From Virgibacillus sp. MSJ-26 (GTDB lineage: Bacteria; Bacillota; Bacilli; Bacillales; Amphibacillaceae), in assembly GCF_018918075.1 (NCBI RefSeq), contig NZ_JAHLPW010000008.1, positions 1 to 64,000 of the forward strand: 64,000 bases of DNA. Direction: 5' to 3'. Below, piece after piece: positions 8,701-18,897 of the stretch. Positions within the stretch are counted from its first letter, which is position 1. Each line of letters starts with the position of its first letter. Under the pieces are notes generated by a model. It made no database searches. It saw only the letters and a program-made list of their open reading frames with translations, and was not told where the DNA came from. The position numbers were made by a program, and so were the translations under genes.

Positions 8701-8819
8701 TTTACACTCGATTCTAGGAACGATAAATGAGCATGATACGACTAGCTTCATGGATTGTTATTTTACCAATTGTACGATATGCTAGAATAGTTCGATACTC
8801 GAAATACATAGGGAGTTTG

Positions 8820-10241
8820 ATGATAGATATGAGTAGAATACACTCAAAATGGCTAGTTGTGATATCTGTTCTATTTGGAACGTTTACGGTTATATTAAAC
8901 AATAGTATGCTCAACCCGACACTTCCATACTTTATGGAAACATTTGACGCCGATGCGGTGGCGGTGAGTTGGTTGTTGACCATTTTCATGGTATCGATGG
9001 GGATGACCATGCCGGTGACAGGGTATTTAGGTGATCACTTTGGTAAGAAAAAGATTTATATGATTGGGCTTGCTGTATTTATTGTCGGTTCGGTATCGGG
9101 AGCTCTTTCATCGACACTCCCGTTAATCATCACATCACGCGCGATTCAGGGAATTGCTGGTGGTTTAATGATGCCGATAGCGATGGCGCTCATCTTTAAT
9201 TCATTTCCGAAAAATGAACGTGGACTAGCCATGGGGCTCTACGGTATCGCTGCCATGGTCGCTCCGGCAATTGGCCCGACAGTTGGTGGCGTTGTCATTG
9301 AATTTTTTACGTGGCCATTTTTATTTTTATTTAATATACCATTTGCTTTAGCAGGGATTTTCTTTTGTGGTAAATTCTTGAAACCGACTGAAAAGGATAC
9401 AGAGTTGAAATTTGATTTAGTTGGTTTTATTTTAATCACGATTGGAGTAGGTTCGATTCTTTATGCCCTCGGTCGTGGCTCAACGGTAGCTTTACTCCTA
9501 TCTCCACTAAGTTTGTCACTGCTTGTTTTAGGAGTTGTTTTCATCGTTCTATTTGTAAAATATGAAAACAGGCAAGTGTCGCCACTACTTGATTTATCCA
9601 TTTTTAAAATACCGACATATTCCGTGTCAATCATGGTGACAGCTACAGCGTCGATTGGGCTATTCTCGGGTATCTTCTTGCTACCTTTACTATTGCAAAA
9701 TGTGTACGGATTTAGTGAGATAGAAACGGGTTTATTATTTTTGCCAGCGGCTTTAGTGAGCGGGGTATTTATGACGTTAGGTGGAAAACTTTTAGACAAA
9801 AAAGGCCCTAAATATGTCATACCAGTAGGTTTAGTCATTCTTGGGGGTTTCACGTTAGCTCTCGGATTTAATACGTTATCAACGTCATTTTGGACAATCC
9901 TAATTTTGAATTGTATCCGCAGTGCGGGTCTTGGAATGGGGAATATGCCTGCAACGACGACGGGGATGAATGCTATTCCTGATAAAGTAGTCACGCAAGG
10001 ATCAGCGATGAATAACGTGATCAGGCAAATTTTTGCCTCGTTCGGTATCGTCTTTTTCTCCATTTATTATGAGGTGCGTAAAGCACAAGTGTTCACTCAA
10101 ATTAACGACATGCAAGAAGCGACATTACAAGCTATAAATGAAGCTTTTATGGTAGCGGGTGTGTTTATCTTGCTCGTTGTTCCAGTGTCATTCATCATGA
10201 AGGGGACTGAAGAATTAAAAAGACGAAAAAAATCTGTATAA
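8820..10241 (+). CDS. MFS drug efflux transporter, DHA2 family
   Basis: A roughly 473-residue membrane protein with about 14 predicted hydrophobic segments, typical of DHA2 drug:proton antiporters (EmrB/LmrB-like). Visible motifs are the loop GYLGDHFGKKKIY after helix 2 and a motif-C-like segment MVAPAIGPTVGGVV in helix 5. The ATG at 8820 follows AGGGAG; an upstream extension of 31 codons is open but lacks a ribosome binding site. The substrate cannot be predicted. It stands alone between the 51-bp repeat and a convergent transporter gene. Confidence 0.85.
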   Translation: MIDMSRIHSKWLVVISVLFGTFTVILNNSMLNPTLPYFMETFDADAVAVSWLLTIFMVSMGMTMPVTGYLGDHFGKKKIYMIGLAVFIVGSVSGALSSTLPLIITSRAIQGIAGGLMMPIAMALIFNSFPKNERGLAMGLYGIAAMVAPAIGPTVGGVVIEFFTWPFLFLFNIPFALAGIFFCGKFLKPTEKDTELKFDLVGFILITIGVGSILYALGRGSTVALLLSPLSLSLLVLGVVFIVLFVKYENRQVSPLLDLSIFKIPTYSVSIMVTATASIGLFSGIFLLPLLLQNVYGFSEIETGLLFLPAALVSGVFMTLGGKLLDKKGPKYVIPVGLVILGGFTLALGFNTLSTSFWTILILNCIRSAGLGMGNMPATTTGMNAIPDKVVTQGSAMNNVIRQIFASFGIVFFSIYYEVRKAQVFTQINDMQEATLQAINEAFMVAGVFILLVVPVSFIMKGTEELKRRKKSV

Positions 10242-10381
10242 ATATTAAACAAAAAAGTAACCCGTTAATTATAACTAGTTCAGTTTATAATTGTCCGTTA
10301 CCGGAAAAAACGTTGAGGCGGTATGACTTTTTCTTTGTAGTATGAAAAGTCTTGAAAGGATGTAGCCAATTGTTTCTAAAG

Positions 10382-10411
10382 TAGGAGGCTGTTCTTATAG
10401 ACAACCTCCTA
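10382..10411. terminator. Bidirectional terminator between convergent MFS genes
   Basis: TAGGAGGCTGT pairs with ACAACCTCCTA around an eight-base loop (one unpaired base). It lies between the two convergent transporter genes. A weaker AT-rich inverted repeat (GTAAC...GTTAC) occurs just after the first gene, at about 10257-10300. Nothing else was seen in 10242-10444. Confidence 0.7.
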
Positions 10412-10444
10412 TTATTATTGAGAAATATACATTTAGTTATTAGT

Positions 10445-11725
10445 CTAAGTAGTAGCTTGATTTTCTTTTATTTTTAAATGTAATGTTGACGCATCCATTT
10501 GTTCAGCTTGAGGCAAGCGTCGTAGATCAGGATGAACTAACCAAACAAGCGCAATAAATATAAAACCCAGTGAAGTACTTGTGAAAATAATTCTACTATC
10601 AATCAATGTTGCTAAGGCGCCACCTGCTAAAGAACCAATGGGCATGGCAATTATGCTTACACTGTACATAACTGAGTTCAAGCGGCCGAGCAGTCTGTTT
10701 GGTATAACGGATTGATGGACAGCCGCAAACAATACATTGACTGCGCCGATTGGGATCCATGCGATGCCTAATAATAGAGGTGTTATAGCAGGGAGTGATA
10801 ACCAACCCGATAGGAACAATGATACAGCCCCCAACACAAAACACAACCCAGCTAACCTTCCAACACGAAATTTACCAAGAACAGATCCCGAAAGAGCACC
10901 TATCAAAGCACCAGCAGACACCGAAGTTAATAGAAAGCCATACATTTTAACACCACCCAACTCATCTGCATAGACGGGTAAAATTGCCATAAGAATTCCG
11001 TTAGCGAAATTAAGAACAATTGGTCCTGTCAAAAACACCCACAGTAATGAATGAAAAACAACTAAGATACCTTCAGTTAGATCTTGTTTATAGGAAGAAA
11101 ATTTTTGTTTTAAGCTGCTTTGTTTACCTTGTTCTTTCAAAGTTTTCTGAGGTATCGTGACAAATGAAAATAAAATCATTGCAATTGCAAATGTTGCTGA
11201 ATTGACAAGGTAAATGACAATCGCACCGAATAAAGCAACTATAATACCTGATACAGCGTTAAATATAGTGTCTACACCTTGATAAGCAAATGAAAATAAA
11301 GAATTGCCCTTCACAAGTTCCGATTGTTTAAGAATTAACGGCAACGCTTTTGTTTGGGTTGGGTAGGCGAATTGTTGAATACAGGCGACACATGGAATAA
11401 GTACTAAAATTAATGTGACACTGAGAAAATTGAACACATAAGCTAGAGGTATAATTAGAATTAACACAGCCTGCAGCCATTGCGTTGTGATCAGTACCTT
11501 TTTTATTCTCCATTTATCCACAAATGGTCCTGTTAAAAACTGAAACGCTCCGGGTAGTAAAATTAAAAAACCCGCTAATCCAGTATAAAATGGATTACCA
11601 CCTAATTCATGCACAAGCCACATTGATGCAACATAGTATAAACTGTCGCCAATATTCGCAACAATTCTTCCGAGGAATAACAATAAAAAATTGTCCTTTT
11701 TCAGTAGTTTTAACACTGTACCCAC
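10445..11725 (-). CDS. MFS transporter, MFS_3 (macrolide-efflux-like) type
   Basis: A 426-residue membrane protein with about 12 hydrophobic segments. It has the N-terminal LFLGRIVANIGDSLYYVASMWLVHELGGNP typical of MFS_3 proteins, the family of MefA and enterobactin exporters, followed by TGPFVDKWRIKKVL after the second helix. It is transcribed with or after the ArsR-like gene 65 bases upstream, and an ACCGGT operator lies just before it. This suggests drug- or metabolite-inducible efflux; the substrate is unknown. Confidence 0.85.
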   Translation of the reverse strand: MGTVLKLLKKDNFLLLFLGRIVANIGDSLYYVASMWLVHELGGNPFYTGLAGFLILLPGAFQFLTGPFVDKWRIKKVLITTQWLQAVLILIIPLAYVFNFLSVTLILVLIPCVACIQQFAYPTQTKALPLILKQSELVKGNSLFSFAYQGVDTIFNAVSGIIVALFGAIVIYLVNSATFAIAMILFSFVTIPQKTLKEQGKQSSLKQKFSSYKQDLTEGILVVFHSLLWVFLTGPIVLNFANGILMAILPVYADELGGVKMYGFLLTSVSAGALIGALSGSVLGKFRVGRLAGLCFVLGAVSLFLSGWLSLPAITPLLLGIAWIPIGAVNVLFAAVHQSVIPNRLLGRLNSVMYSVSIIAMPIGSLAGGALATLIDSRIIFTSTSLGFIFIALVWLVHPDLRRLPQAEQMDASTLHLKIKENQATT

Positions 11726-11737
11726 TCCTTGTTAAAT

Positions 11738-11756
11738 AATTTTACCGGTTAAAATT
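11738..11756. promoter_or_regulatory. Operator-like palindrome before the MFS_3 gene
   Basis: AATTTTACCGGTTAAAATT is a near-perfect inverted repeat centred on 11747. The core TTTTACCGGTTAAA recurs upstream of the ArsR-like gene at 12432-12445, so both sites are probably bound by that repressor. Confidence 0.65.
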
Positions 11757-11790
11757 ATTTAACCACTGTGTAAAAAAGAAAAAGAAGTGA

Positions 11791-12411
11791 CTACTTTTCT
11801 TCTTTTTTAATATTTTCTTCCATCATAAGTTCATCTATTTCGAAAGCCATTGTAGAAACGAGATAGTAATTGGCATCGGGATTATTTTTTGTTTTCCTGG
11901 AGATTTCTCGAAGTTCATCCATTAAGGTGAAATATTTTTTAATCCATTTTTGGAAATCTTCTTCCGTCAATTCTAATTGCCATATTGATCCGACAAAATT
12001 CCAATCAGATGGATCCTCACTAGCTGTCTGCCATTCAAATGACTTTTCAGGAGCGGAAAGAATAGCGCTTTTTGTACTTTCATTCATTTGTATGAGCATC
12101 TGACGTGCCGATTCGCTAACATCACTAAGATAGGGCAAGAGATCCGCAGACGGTGTAAATCCCCTGGCTACTGACTGGTAAAACTTCTGAATAACCCCAC
12201 CTTTTTCCTCTTTTCGGACAAGTTCAATCAAATGGTTTTTTTCCAATTCTTTTAAATGATAATGAATGTTAGCGCGAGACATTTTTATCTTATCAGACAG
12301 CATTTTTCCCGTAAGTGGCCTTTCTATCAGCCGCATAAGAATTTCGGCCCTTATAGGGTCACTGATTGCTTTTAATTGACTGTAATCTGTTAGAGTTTTC
12401 ATTTCTTTCAT
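11791..12411 (-). CDS. ArsR/HTH_20-type winged-helix transcriptional regulator
   Basis: A 206-residue regulator. Residues 12-70 form an ArsR-like winged helix (LKAISDPIRAEILMRLIERPLTGKMLS..SRANIHYHLKELEKNHLIELV). The C-terminal 130 residues are unlike metal-sensing ArsR proteins and may bind a ligand. No cysteine metal site is visible. The ATG has a GAGGTGA ribosome binding site. It is followed by the MFS_3 gene, and both share an ACCGGT operator, so it likely represses itself and the pump. Confidence 0.85.
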   Translation of the reverse strand: MKEMKTLTDYSQLKAISDPIRAEILMRLIERPLTGKMLSDKIKMSRANIHYHLKELEKNHLIELVRKEEKGGVIQKFYQSVARGFTPSADLLPYLSDVSESARQMLIQMNESTKSAILSAPEKSFEWQTASEDPSDWNFVGSIWQLELTEEDFQKWIKKYFTLMDELREISRKTKNNPDANYYLVSTMAFEIDELMMEENIKKEEK

Positions 12412-12431
12412 TGATTCGTCACCTCAAATTG

Positions 12432-12445
12432 TTTTACCGGTTAAA
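12432..12445. promoter_or_regulatory. Operator-like ACCGGT site before the regulator gene
   Basis: TTTTACCGGTTAAA is identical to the 14-base core of the site at 11740-11753. It lies 20 bases upstream of the regulator start, where autoregulation would be expected. Confidence 0.65.
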
Positions 12446-12449
12446 TTTT

Positions 12450-12713
12450 ATTAACTGTATAGTAACATGTTTTTTTCTCCCTTGCAAATACCTTCATAAT
12501 TAAATGTCTACCTAAACAAATCTTCTTCAGCGGTAGATTCTGGAGAATTACAGATTGCCTAAAATAGACATTAGGCGATAATGGGAAACCTGATTATTAA
12601 AAGGAACTAATCCCCAATCCCCTTCGACTTTCAAGAAGTGCAACTTTCAGAGTGTGAATCTTAAATATCTCATGCATTATTAAGTTCACTAAGCATTATT
12701 TTTACAATAAAAA
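12450..12713. other. Intergenic region without a gene
   Basis: No plausible coding sequence is seen. The only structure is an inverted repeat GCCTAA (12557-12562) / TTAGGC (12571-12576) with an eight-base loop. The sequence around it may be a decayed repeat or gene remnant, but it was not identified. Confidence 0.4.
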
Positions 12714-12714
12714 T

Positions 12715-12747
12715 AGAGCATCAAATTGACATGCAATTCAATGCTCT
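12715..12747 (-). terminator. Terminator of the ydiL-ydiK-like pair
   Basis: AGAGCAT (12715-12721) pairs with ATGCTCT (12741-12747), and inner bases also pair. On the - strand ATTTTTATTG follows. It lies just beyond the stop of the small membrane protein gene. Confidence 0.75.
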
Positions 12748-12760
12748 AATTTCGTATAGG

Positions 12761-12961
12761 CTACTCTTTTTTATCCTTCTTTTTAAAAAACATTCTAATA
12801 AAACGAATACCGACACCGAAATCAAGGGCAGCAATAGCAGCTAAAGCAAGTGTTGCTGCATTCCAAATAGTCTCGTCCGCCGATTTGATAGCGAGGTTTG
12901 TAAAAAGGATACCCATGGCTATATAGATAATAGCCATTAGACCTGGAGATGTTTTCTGCAT
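12761..12961 (-). CDS. Small membrane protein, YdiK-like
   Basis: A 66-residue protein with two hydrophobic segments (residues 8-24 and 35-57) and a lysine-rich cytoplasmic tail (FFKKKDKKE). Its size and location, next to a CPBP protease gene and upstream of groES, match B. subtilis ydiK (DUF4305). Function is unknown. It starts three bases after the protease gene stop and is likely co-transcribed with it. Confidence 0.75.
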   Translation of the reverse strand: MQKTSPGLMAIIYIAMGILFTNLAIKSADETIWNAATLALAAIAALDFGVGIRFIRMFFKKKDKKE

Positions 12962-12964
12962 TGA

Positions 12965-13666
12965 TTAACCTCCATTTATAATTAACTGTAAGTTTTCGAA
13001 TTGTTCCTGCATCTTTTTAATGTCTTCCGGATCTGTATTGAACTGAACCAAGACTGTAATCGAGTTCATAGCCGCATGGACGATGATTGGGGTTAAAATA
13101 CTCTTTGTTTTGACATAAAGAAACGCAAACACGAGTCCCATCGACGCGTAAATTAATATATGCTCAGGTTCCTGATGAATAATCCCGAAAATAAATGCAG
13201 ATAAAATCGCTGCGATAAAGAAATTCATCCGTTTATAAAGTGAACCGAAAATAATTTTTCGAAAAATGATTTCTTCTAAAATAGGCGCGATAATCGCTGG
13301 GATGATCACAAAAAGCGGGACTAACCGAGCGATTTCCATAATACCTTGTGTGTTTTCAGATCCTGGAACGGTTTTGAATAAATTTAATTCGATGGTGACA
13401 GCGATGGATTGAGCAAAAAACGCCATAAACACACCGATGATTGACCAGATAATAATTTGTCCAGCTTTTGAATGATCACGTGTATCAGCTAGTTCCATAT
13501 CGGGTTTCATTAAAAGTAAAGTTATTACTAAGGCCAGAGCGAAACTGGCTACCGTCATATACACATTCGTTTGTATATTAGTGATTGAAAACGCCACAAC
13601 GATAATGGGTACAGAAATTTGCATAATAATATATGTAATGATGACCCACCAATATCTTTTTGTCAA
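12965..13666 (-). CDS. CPBP family intramembrane metalloprotease (YdiL-like)
   Basis: A 233-residue membrane protein with six to seven hydrophobic segments. It carries the CAAX/bacteriocin-processing signature: EEIIFRKIIFG (motif 1, EExxxR), FGIIHQE (motif 2) and HAAMNS (motif 4). Such proteins act as membrane glutamic proteases, though the substrate here is unknown. It is divergent from groES, as ydiL is in B. subtilis. Confidence 0.9.
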   Translation of the reverse strand: MTKRYWWVIITYIIMQISVPIIVVAFSITNIQTNVYMTVASFALALVITLLLMKPDMELADTRDHSKAGQIIIWSIIGVFMAFFAQSIAVTIELNLFKTVPGSENTQGIMEIARLVPLFVIIPAIIAPILEEIIFRKIIFGSLYKRMNFFIAAILSAFIFGIIHQEPEHILIYASMGLVFAFLYVKTKSILTPIIVHAAMNSITVLVQFNTDPEDIKKMQEQFENLQLIINGG

Positions 13667-13825
13667 AATTCACGACTCCTTTATTGAGACTTTCTATTTA
13701 TATTTTCCTATATAATATCCACTCGGGAATATTTAAATATATTATGCATTTTATCATATTTCATGCCTGCATAATAACAGAAGGATATGTAGTTCAGTTA
13801 AAAATAAATTTTCTAAATACATTAC

Positions 13826-13854
13826 TTGCATTTTTTTAAGAAATTATTTATTAT
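13826..13854 (+). promoter_or_regulatory. groESL promoter (sigma A type)
   Basis: TTGCAT (13826-13831) and TATTAT (13849-13854) are separated by 17 bases and lie directly upstream of the CIRCE element. Confidence 0.75.
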
Positions 13855-13865
13855 ATTAAGTGGTG

Positions 13866-13892
13866 TTAGCACTCAAAGCAATCGAGTGCTAA
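13866..13892 (+). promoter_or_regulatory. CIRCE operator (HrcA binding site)
   Basis: TTAGCACTC, nine bases, GAGTGCTAA: a perfect match to the CIRCE consensus. HrcA binds it to repress groESL until heat stress. It sits just after the -10 element of the groES promoter. Confidence 0.97.
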
Positions 13893-13914
13893 AATGCAAA
13901 AAATAATTGGATAA

Positions 13915-14220
<306 letters not shown>

Positions 14221-14252
14221 AACTTACACAGATATTAATGAATTAAACTTAA

Positions 14253-15902
<1,650 letters not shown>

Positions 15903-15928
15903 GCCTAAGTAAATAAAGATTGGTATGA

Positions 15929-15961
15929 CGGGGTTTGCCAGAGGGCAGACCTCGTTTTTTG
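15929..15961 (+). terminator. groESL terminator
   Basis: ACGGGGTTTGCC (15929-15940) pairs with GGCAGACCTCGT (15945-15956) around a four-base loop, followed by TTTTT. Confidence 0.9.
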
Positions 15962-15992
15962 ATGAAAAGGTAACAAAAAGGTAACATTTATT

Positions 15993-17192
15993 TTATAAAG
16001 ATAAATTTTCAAGTAAATCATTGTTCATTTTTGACAAATTCTCGATAGATTTAACCTTCATTTTTTCTGTTACATGGGTGTATACTTTTAATGTCGTATC
16101 AGGATCTTCATGTCCCACTCGCTGCATAATTGTTGGTAAATCAATTCCAGATTCTGTCATCATTGAAATATGAGAATGTCTAAATGAATGAGGAGTCAGT
16201 TTTTTCTTTATATCAGTATATTTCATTATCCTTCTCATTCTGTCACCTAGATTCTTAACTGCATATGGATATCCATTTGATCGTTGAAATAAAAAGTCCT
16301 CATCATGAAAATCCTCAATCATCGTCCGATATTTTAATTTATGTTGATCATTTTTTTGAATTAACTTTCTTAACATAGCCATAATTTTTTTATCCATATC
16401 GATTATACGTATTTTATTCGTTTTAGTTGGTCCAAGGGTATATTGTTTCATATTATTGTTTTCGTTATACAACGTTTTACTCACTCTAATTGTATTGTTT
16501 TTAAAATCAAGATCTGACTTCTTTAATGCCGTTAGTTCCCCAGGACGCATACCAGAAAAAGCAAGGGTATAGAACCTTTCCTTATCTAGATCTAATCCAA
16601 TTTTTAGTACGGAATCTAAAAAGGTTAATAATTCATCTTTTTCAAAGTAGGTTTCTTCTATAGTTGTTTCTTCAAGTTGTTTTACAGTAACAGCTTTTTT
16701 AGGGATAAAGGCATCTTCTCTTGGATTTTCCGCAATCAATTTATTTTTCATAGCATATTTAAAAATCATATTTGCACAAGTGTTTACTCCACTGATTGTG
16801 TTATAGGCATAACCATCTTTATCTAACTCAATTAACATGCTTTGATACATATGATGGGTAATTTCTGTTACCAATAAATACTGAAAATGCCTATTTAGAA
16901 TTTTAATTTCTTTTTCGCGTATTCTTATACTTCCTTTTTTTACACCTGTGGCAGCATATATATCTAACCACTTTTTACTCAATTGTCCAAATGTTATTTT
17001 TTCACTTAATAAATCGGGATACATTTGTTGGTTTAATTTGTTTATTGCTTTTTCTAATCGATCTTTTGCCTCCTTTTGGGTTTTAGCTCTTCTTTTGATT
17101 AATTTTCTTTTTCCTGTCCTAGGATCTCTAGGTGCATCTCCAAAACATTCCCACGCATAGCCTGACTTTGATTTTACCTTTCTGCAATGCAT
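15993..17192 (-). CDS. int: ICE integrase, tyrosine recombinase
   Basis: A roughly 399-residue tyrosine recombinase of the Tn916/ICEBs1/phage type. It has an N-terminal arm-binding AP2-like domain (CRKVKSKSGYAWECF), a SAM-like core-binding domain and a catalytic domain: Arg in FSGMRPGELTALK, HSFRH, and the final GHEDPDTTLKVYTHV with the nucleophilic Tyr. The ATG at 17192 has GGGAGG upstream. It sits at the element's edge beside groEL and would catalyse integration and excision. Confidence 0.93.
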   Translation of the reverse strand: MHCRKVKSKSGYAWECFGDAPRDPRTGKRKLIKRRAKTQKEAKDRLEKAINKLNQQMYPDLLSEKITFGQLSKKWLDIYAATGVKKGSIRIREKEIKILNRHFQYLLVTEITHHMYQSMLIELDKDGYAYNTISGVNTCANMIFKYAMKNKLIAENPREDAFIPKKAVTVKQLEETTIEETYFEKDELLTFLDSVLKIGLDLDKERFYTLAFSGMRPGELTALKKSDLDFKNNTIRVSKTLYNENNNMKQYTLGPTKTNKIRIIDMDKKIMAMLRKLIQKNDQHKLKYRTMIEDFHDEDFLFQRSNGYPYAVKNLGDRMRRIMKYTDIKKKLTPHSFRHSHISMMTESGIDLPTIMQRVGHEDPDTTLKVYTHVTEKMKVKSIENLSKMNNDLLENLSL

Positions 17193-17207
17193 TTTTATGC
17201 CTCCCAT

Positions 17208-17678
17208 TTAGTCATAACTGACATAAGATTCTGCTGCATGAATTAGTTCGTTTTTATACATGTCAAACCTCTTTGCAGCAAATTCAAATTCCACATTAAA
17301 GACTCGTACTACATCATGAATAGTCACCTCCTTTAATTGTTCTAACATAAAAGTAGGTATACAAAAATGGTATGCAAAATATTCTGCTTTTACTTCCTGA
17401 TAATATATGAAAGAGTTAAATAAGTCATTTTGATTGCCTTGATCAAAACAATAATGCTTCATTTCATGTCCAAAATCTTGCCATTGTTGTTGTTCAGTTA
17501 ACTGTTGGTTGATAAACAAATTATATTTACCATTACGTTCAGCAATAGCACTAGAAAAATCCCAAAAAACAATTTTAATACCTAACTTTTCAGTAATATG
17601 CTGCATGTTTAATTGTTGCGGACTTTTAATTAATAACGATTCAAAAAAATTCTTTACATAATATGCTGTTTCTTGCAT
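17208..17678 (-). CDS. ImmA/IrrE family metallopeptidase
   Basis: A 156-residue zinc peptidase like ICEBs1 ImmA, which cleaves the ICE repressor to induce the element. The zinc motif is visible as HEMKH within FGHEMKHYCFD (about residues 88-98). The downstream acidic ligand is in EVKAEYFAYHFCIP. It lies between int and the Xre repressor on the same strand, the same layout as immA-immR in ICEBs1. Confidence 0.85.
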   Translation of the reverse strand: MQETAYYVKNFFESLLIKSPQQLNMQHITEKLGIKIVFWDFSSAIAERNGKYNLFINQQLTEQQQWQDFGHEMKHYCFDQGNQNDLFNSFIYYQEVKAEYFAYHFCIPTFMLEQLKEVTIHDVVRVFNVEFEFAAKRFDMYKNELIHAAESYVSYD

Positions 17679-17792
17679 TCATTCACCACCAATAAATAAA
17701 CTTGTTCTTATATTAAATAATATAACAGAACACATGTTCGATAAACAGGTAAAAATATGGGTGTACAACTTAATGTACACCTAATGAATGTT

Positions 17793-18152
17793 TTAATCAG
17801 ATTCCTCAAACGACTGGATCATCTTACGTAACATACGAAGCTTTAATTCTTTATCTTCAGGTTCATTTTTATACCACACATTCATTTCTGATAAAAGTTC
17901 TCTTAACTCTTCATCAATATCATCTTCTGTTTCACTGTTTCTATTACTTGTTCTTCCAAGTAAATAATCAGTAGAGACATCATATAGTTCAGCCAATTTT
18001 AAAATCATTTCTGGGTCAGGGGAACGAGTACCATTTTCATACCCTGAAAGAGTATTACTTCTTACGCCTATTTTATCAGCGACAAACTTTTGTAGATATC
18101 CTTTTTCTTCTCGAAGTTCTTTTAACTTTTTGGATATTAGCTTATCTCCCAT
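17793..18152 (-). CDS. Xre-family repressor (ImmR-like)
   Basis: A 119-residue protein with an N-terminal helix-turn-helix (LKELREEKGYLQKFVADKIGVRSNTLSGYENGTRSPD) and an acidic C-terminal tail, as in phage and ICE repressors. It is divergent from the next Xre gene, and the 157-base gap between them contains four operator-like repeats. It is the likely master repressor of the ICE and the target of the adjacent ImmA-like protease. Confidence 0.85.
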   Translation of the reverse strand: MGDKLISKKLKELREEKGYLQKFVADKIGVRSNTLSGYENGTRSPDPEMILKLAELYDVSTDYLLGRTSNRNSETEDDIDEELRELLSEMNVWYKNEPEDKELKLRMLRKMIQSFEESD

Positions 18153-18186
18153 AGACGTTCCCCCCCCTCTTTATATTATCTAGTAT

Positions 18187-18292
18187 ATCGCATTTCATGA
18201 TTTTTTAGTTAAAAAATCGCGAAAAGTGATAAAAAACATTTACAATCGCGTTATGAGATGTTAAAGTGGATTTATAATTCACAAATTGCGAT
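18187..18292. promoter_or_regulatory. Four ATCGC operator repeats in the divergent control region
   Basis: Three direct 15-mers occur: ATCGCATTTCATGAT (18187), ATCGCGAAAAGTGAT (18216) and ATCGCGTTATGAGAT (18245). A fourth, ATCGCAATTTGTGAA, lies in reverse orientation at 18278-18292. The spacing of the first three is exactly 29 bases, close to three helical turns. They fill the space between the two divergent Xre genes and are the expected binding sites of the repressor. Confidence 0.75.
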
Positions 18293-18309
18293 TTTAAAGA
18301 GGTGAGTAA

Positions 18310-18513
18310 ATGAATGAAAATATTAAGATTAACAAGAACTTAAAGCAATTACGTGAAGATAAGGGGGTGATGCAAAAAATGATAGCAGAAGAATTAGGAA
18401 TTAGTGCGAATTATTATTCGCAAATTGAGAACGGTCACAGGACATTGCGAATCGAACATCTATTACAATTAAGAGATATTTTTAATGTTAGTTTAGAAAA
18501 AATTATTGATTAA
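18310..18513 (+). CDS. Small Xre-family regulator (Cro-like)
   Basis: A 67-residue protein that is almost entirely one helix-turn-helix (LKQLREDKGVMQKMIAEELGISANYYSQIENGHRTLRIE). AGAGGTGAG precedes the ATG. It is the first gene of the rightward transcript and faces the ImmR-like repressor, so it may act as a Cro-type switch protein. Confidence 0.85.
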   Translation: MNENIKINKNLKQLREDKGVMQKMIAEELGISANYYSQIENGHRTLRIEHLLQLRDIFNVSLEKIID

Positions 18514-18535
18514 TAAGATAAAGGTGGGATGTAGA

Positions 18536-18847
18536 ATGTTAAATATTGAAATCAATGAAGAATTCAGTAAAGAACTAGTAAATGATGTGGTAGAGCAGTT
18601 GGTGCCTATTCTTTTACAGGAATTAAAACAAAATGAATTACCGCATTTATTAACTAGAAAGCAGTTTATGGAATTAGTAAATATTGGGGAAAGTAAATGT
18701 AATGAACTTTTTCACAGAAAAGATTTTCCAGTAAATAGAGAATTGGGCCATCCACGTGTTCCAACTAAAGAATTCTTTAAATGGTTGTCTGCAACAAATC
18801 AAAACGCAAATGAAATAAATAGGAAGTTTCCATACCAACTCGTTTAA
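18536..18847 (+). CDS. Excisionase-like / MerR-type HTH DNA-binding protein
   Basis: A roughly 103-residue protein. Its middle (LLTRKQFMELVNIGESKCNELFHRKDFPVNRELGHPRVPTKEFFKWL) fits the excisionase/HTH_17 fold used by Tn916 and ICE Xis proteins. The ATG at 18536 has an AAGGTGGG ribosome binding site; the frame is open further upstream but overlaps the previous gene. A role in ICE excision is inferred from size, fold and position, although the integrase gene is on the other side of the control region. Confidence 0.65.
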   Translation: MLNIEINEEFSKELVNDVVEQLVPILLQELKQNELPHLLTRKQFMELVNIGESKCNELFHRKDFPVNRELGHPRVPTKEFFKWLSATNQNANEINRKFPYQLV

Positions 18848-18897
18848 CAACCAACTCCTTTAATAGGTGAATTTTAAATAACACAGGAGGTAGGGAA

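Noticed and set aside
9461-10063. 200-codon frame opposite the DHA2 transporter
   Set aside because: It is antisense to a clear membrane protein with no start signal; a shadow frame.
15903-15992. A defined attL core
   Set aside because: Only the short AAAAGGTAAC direct repeat is visible; without the right end no att core can be assigned.
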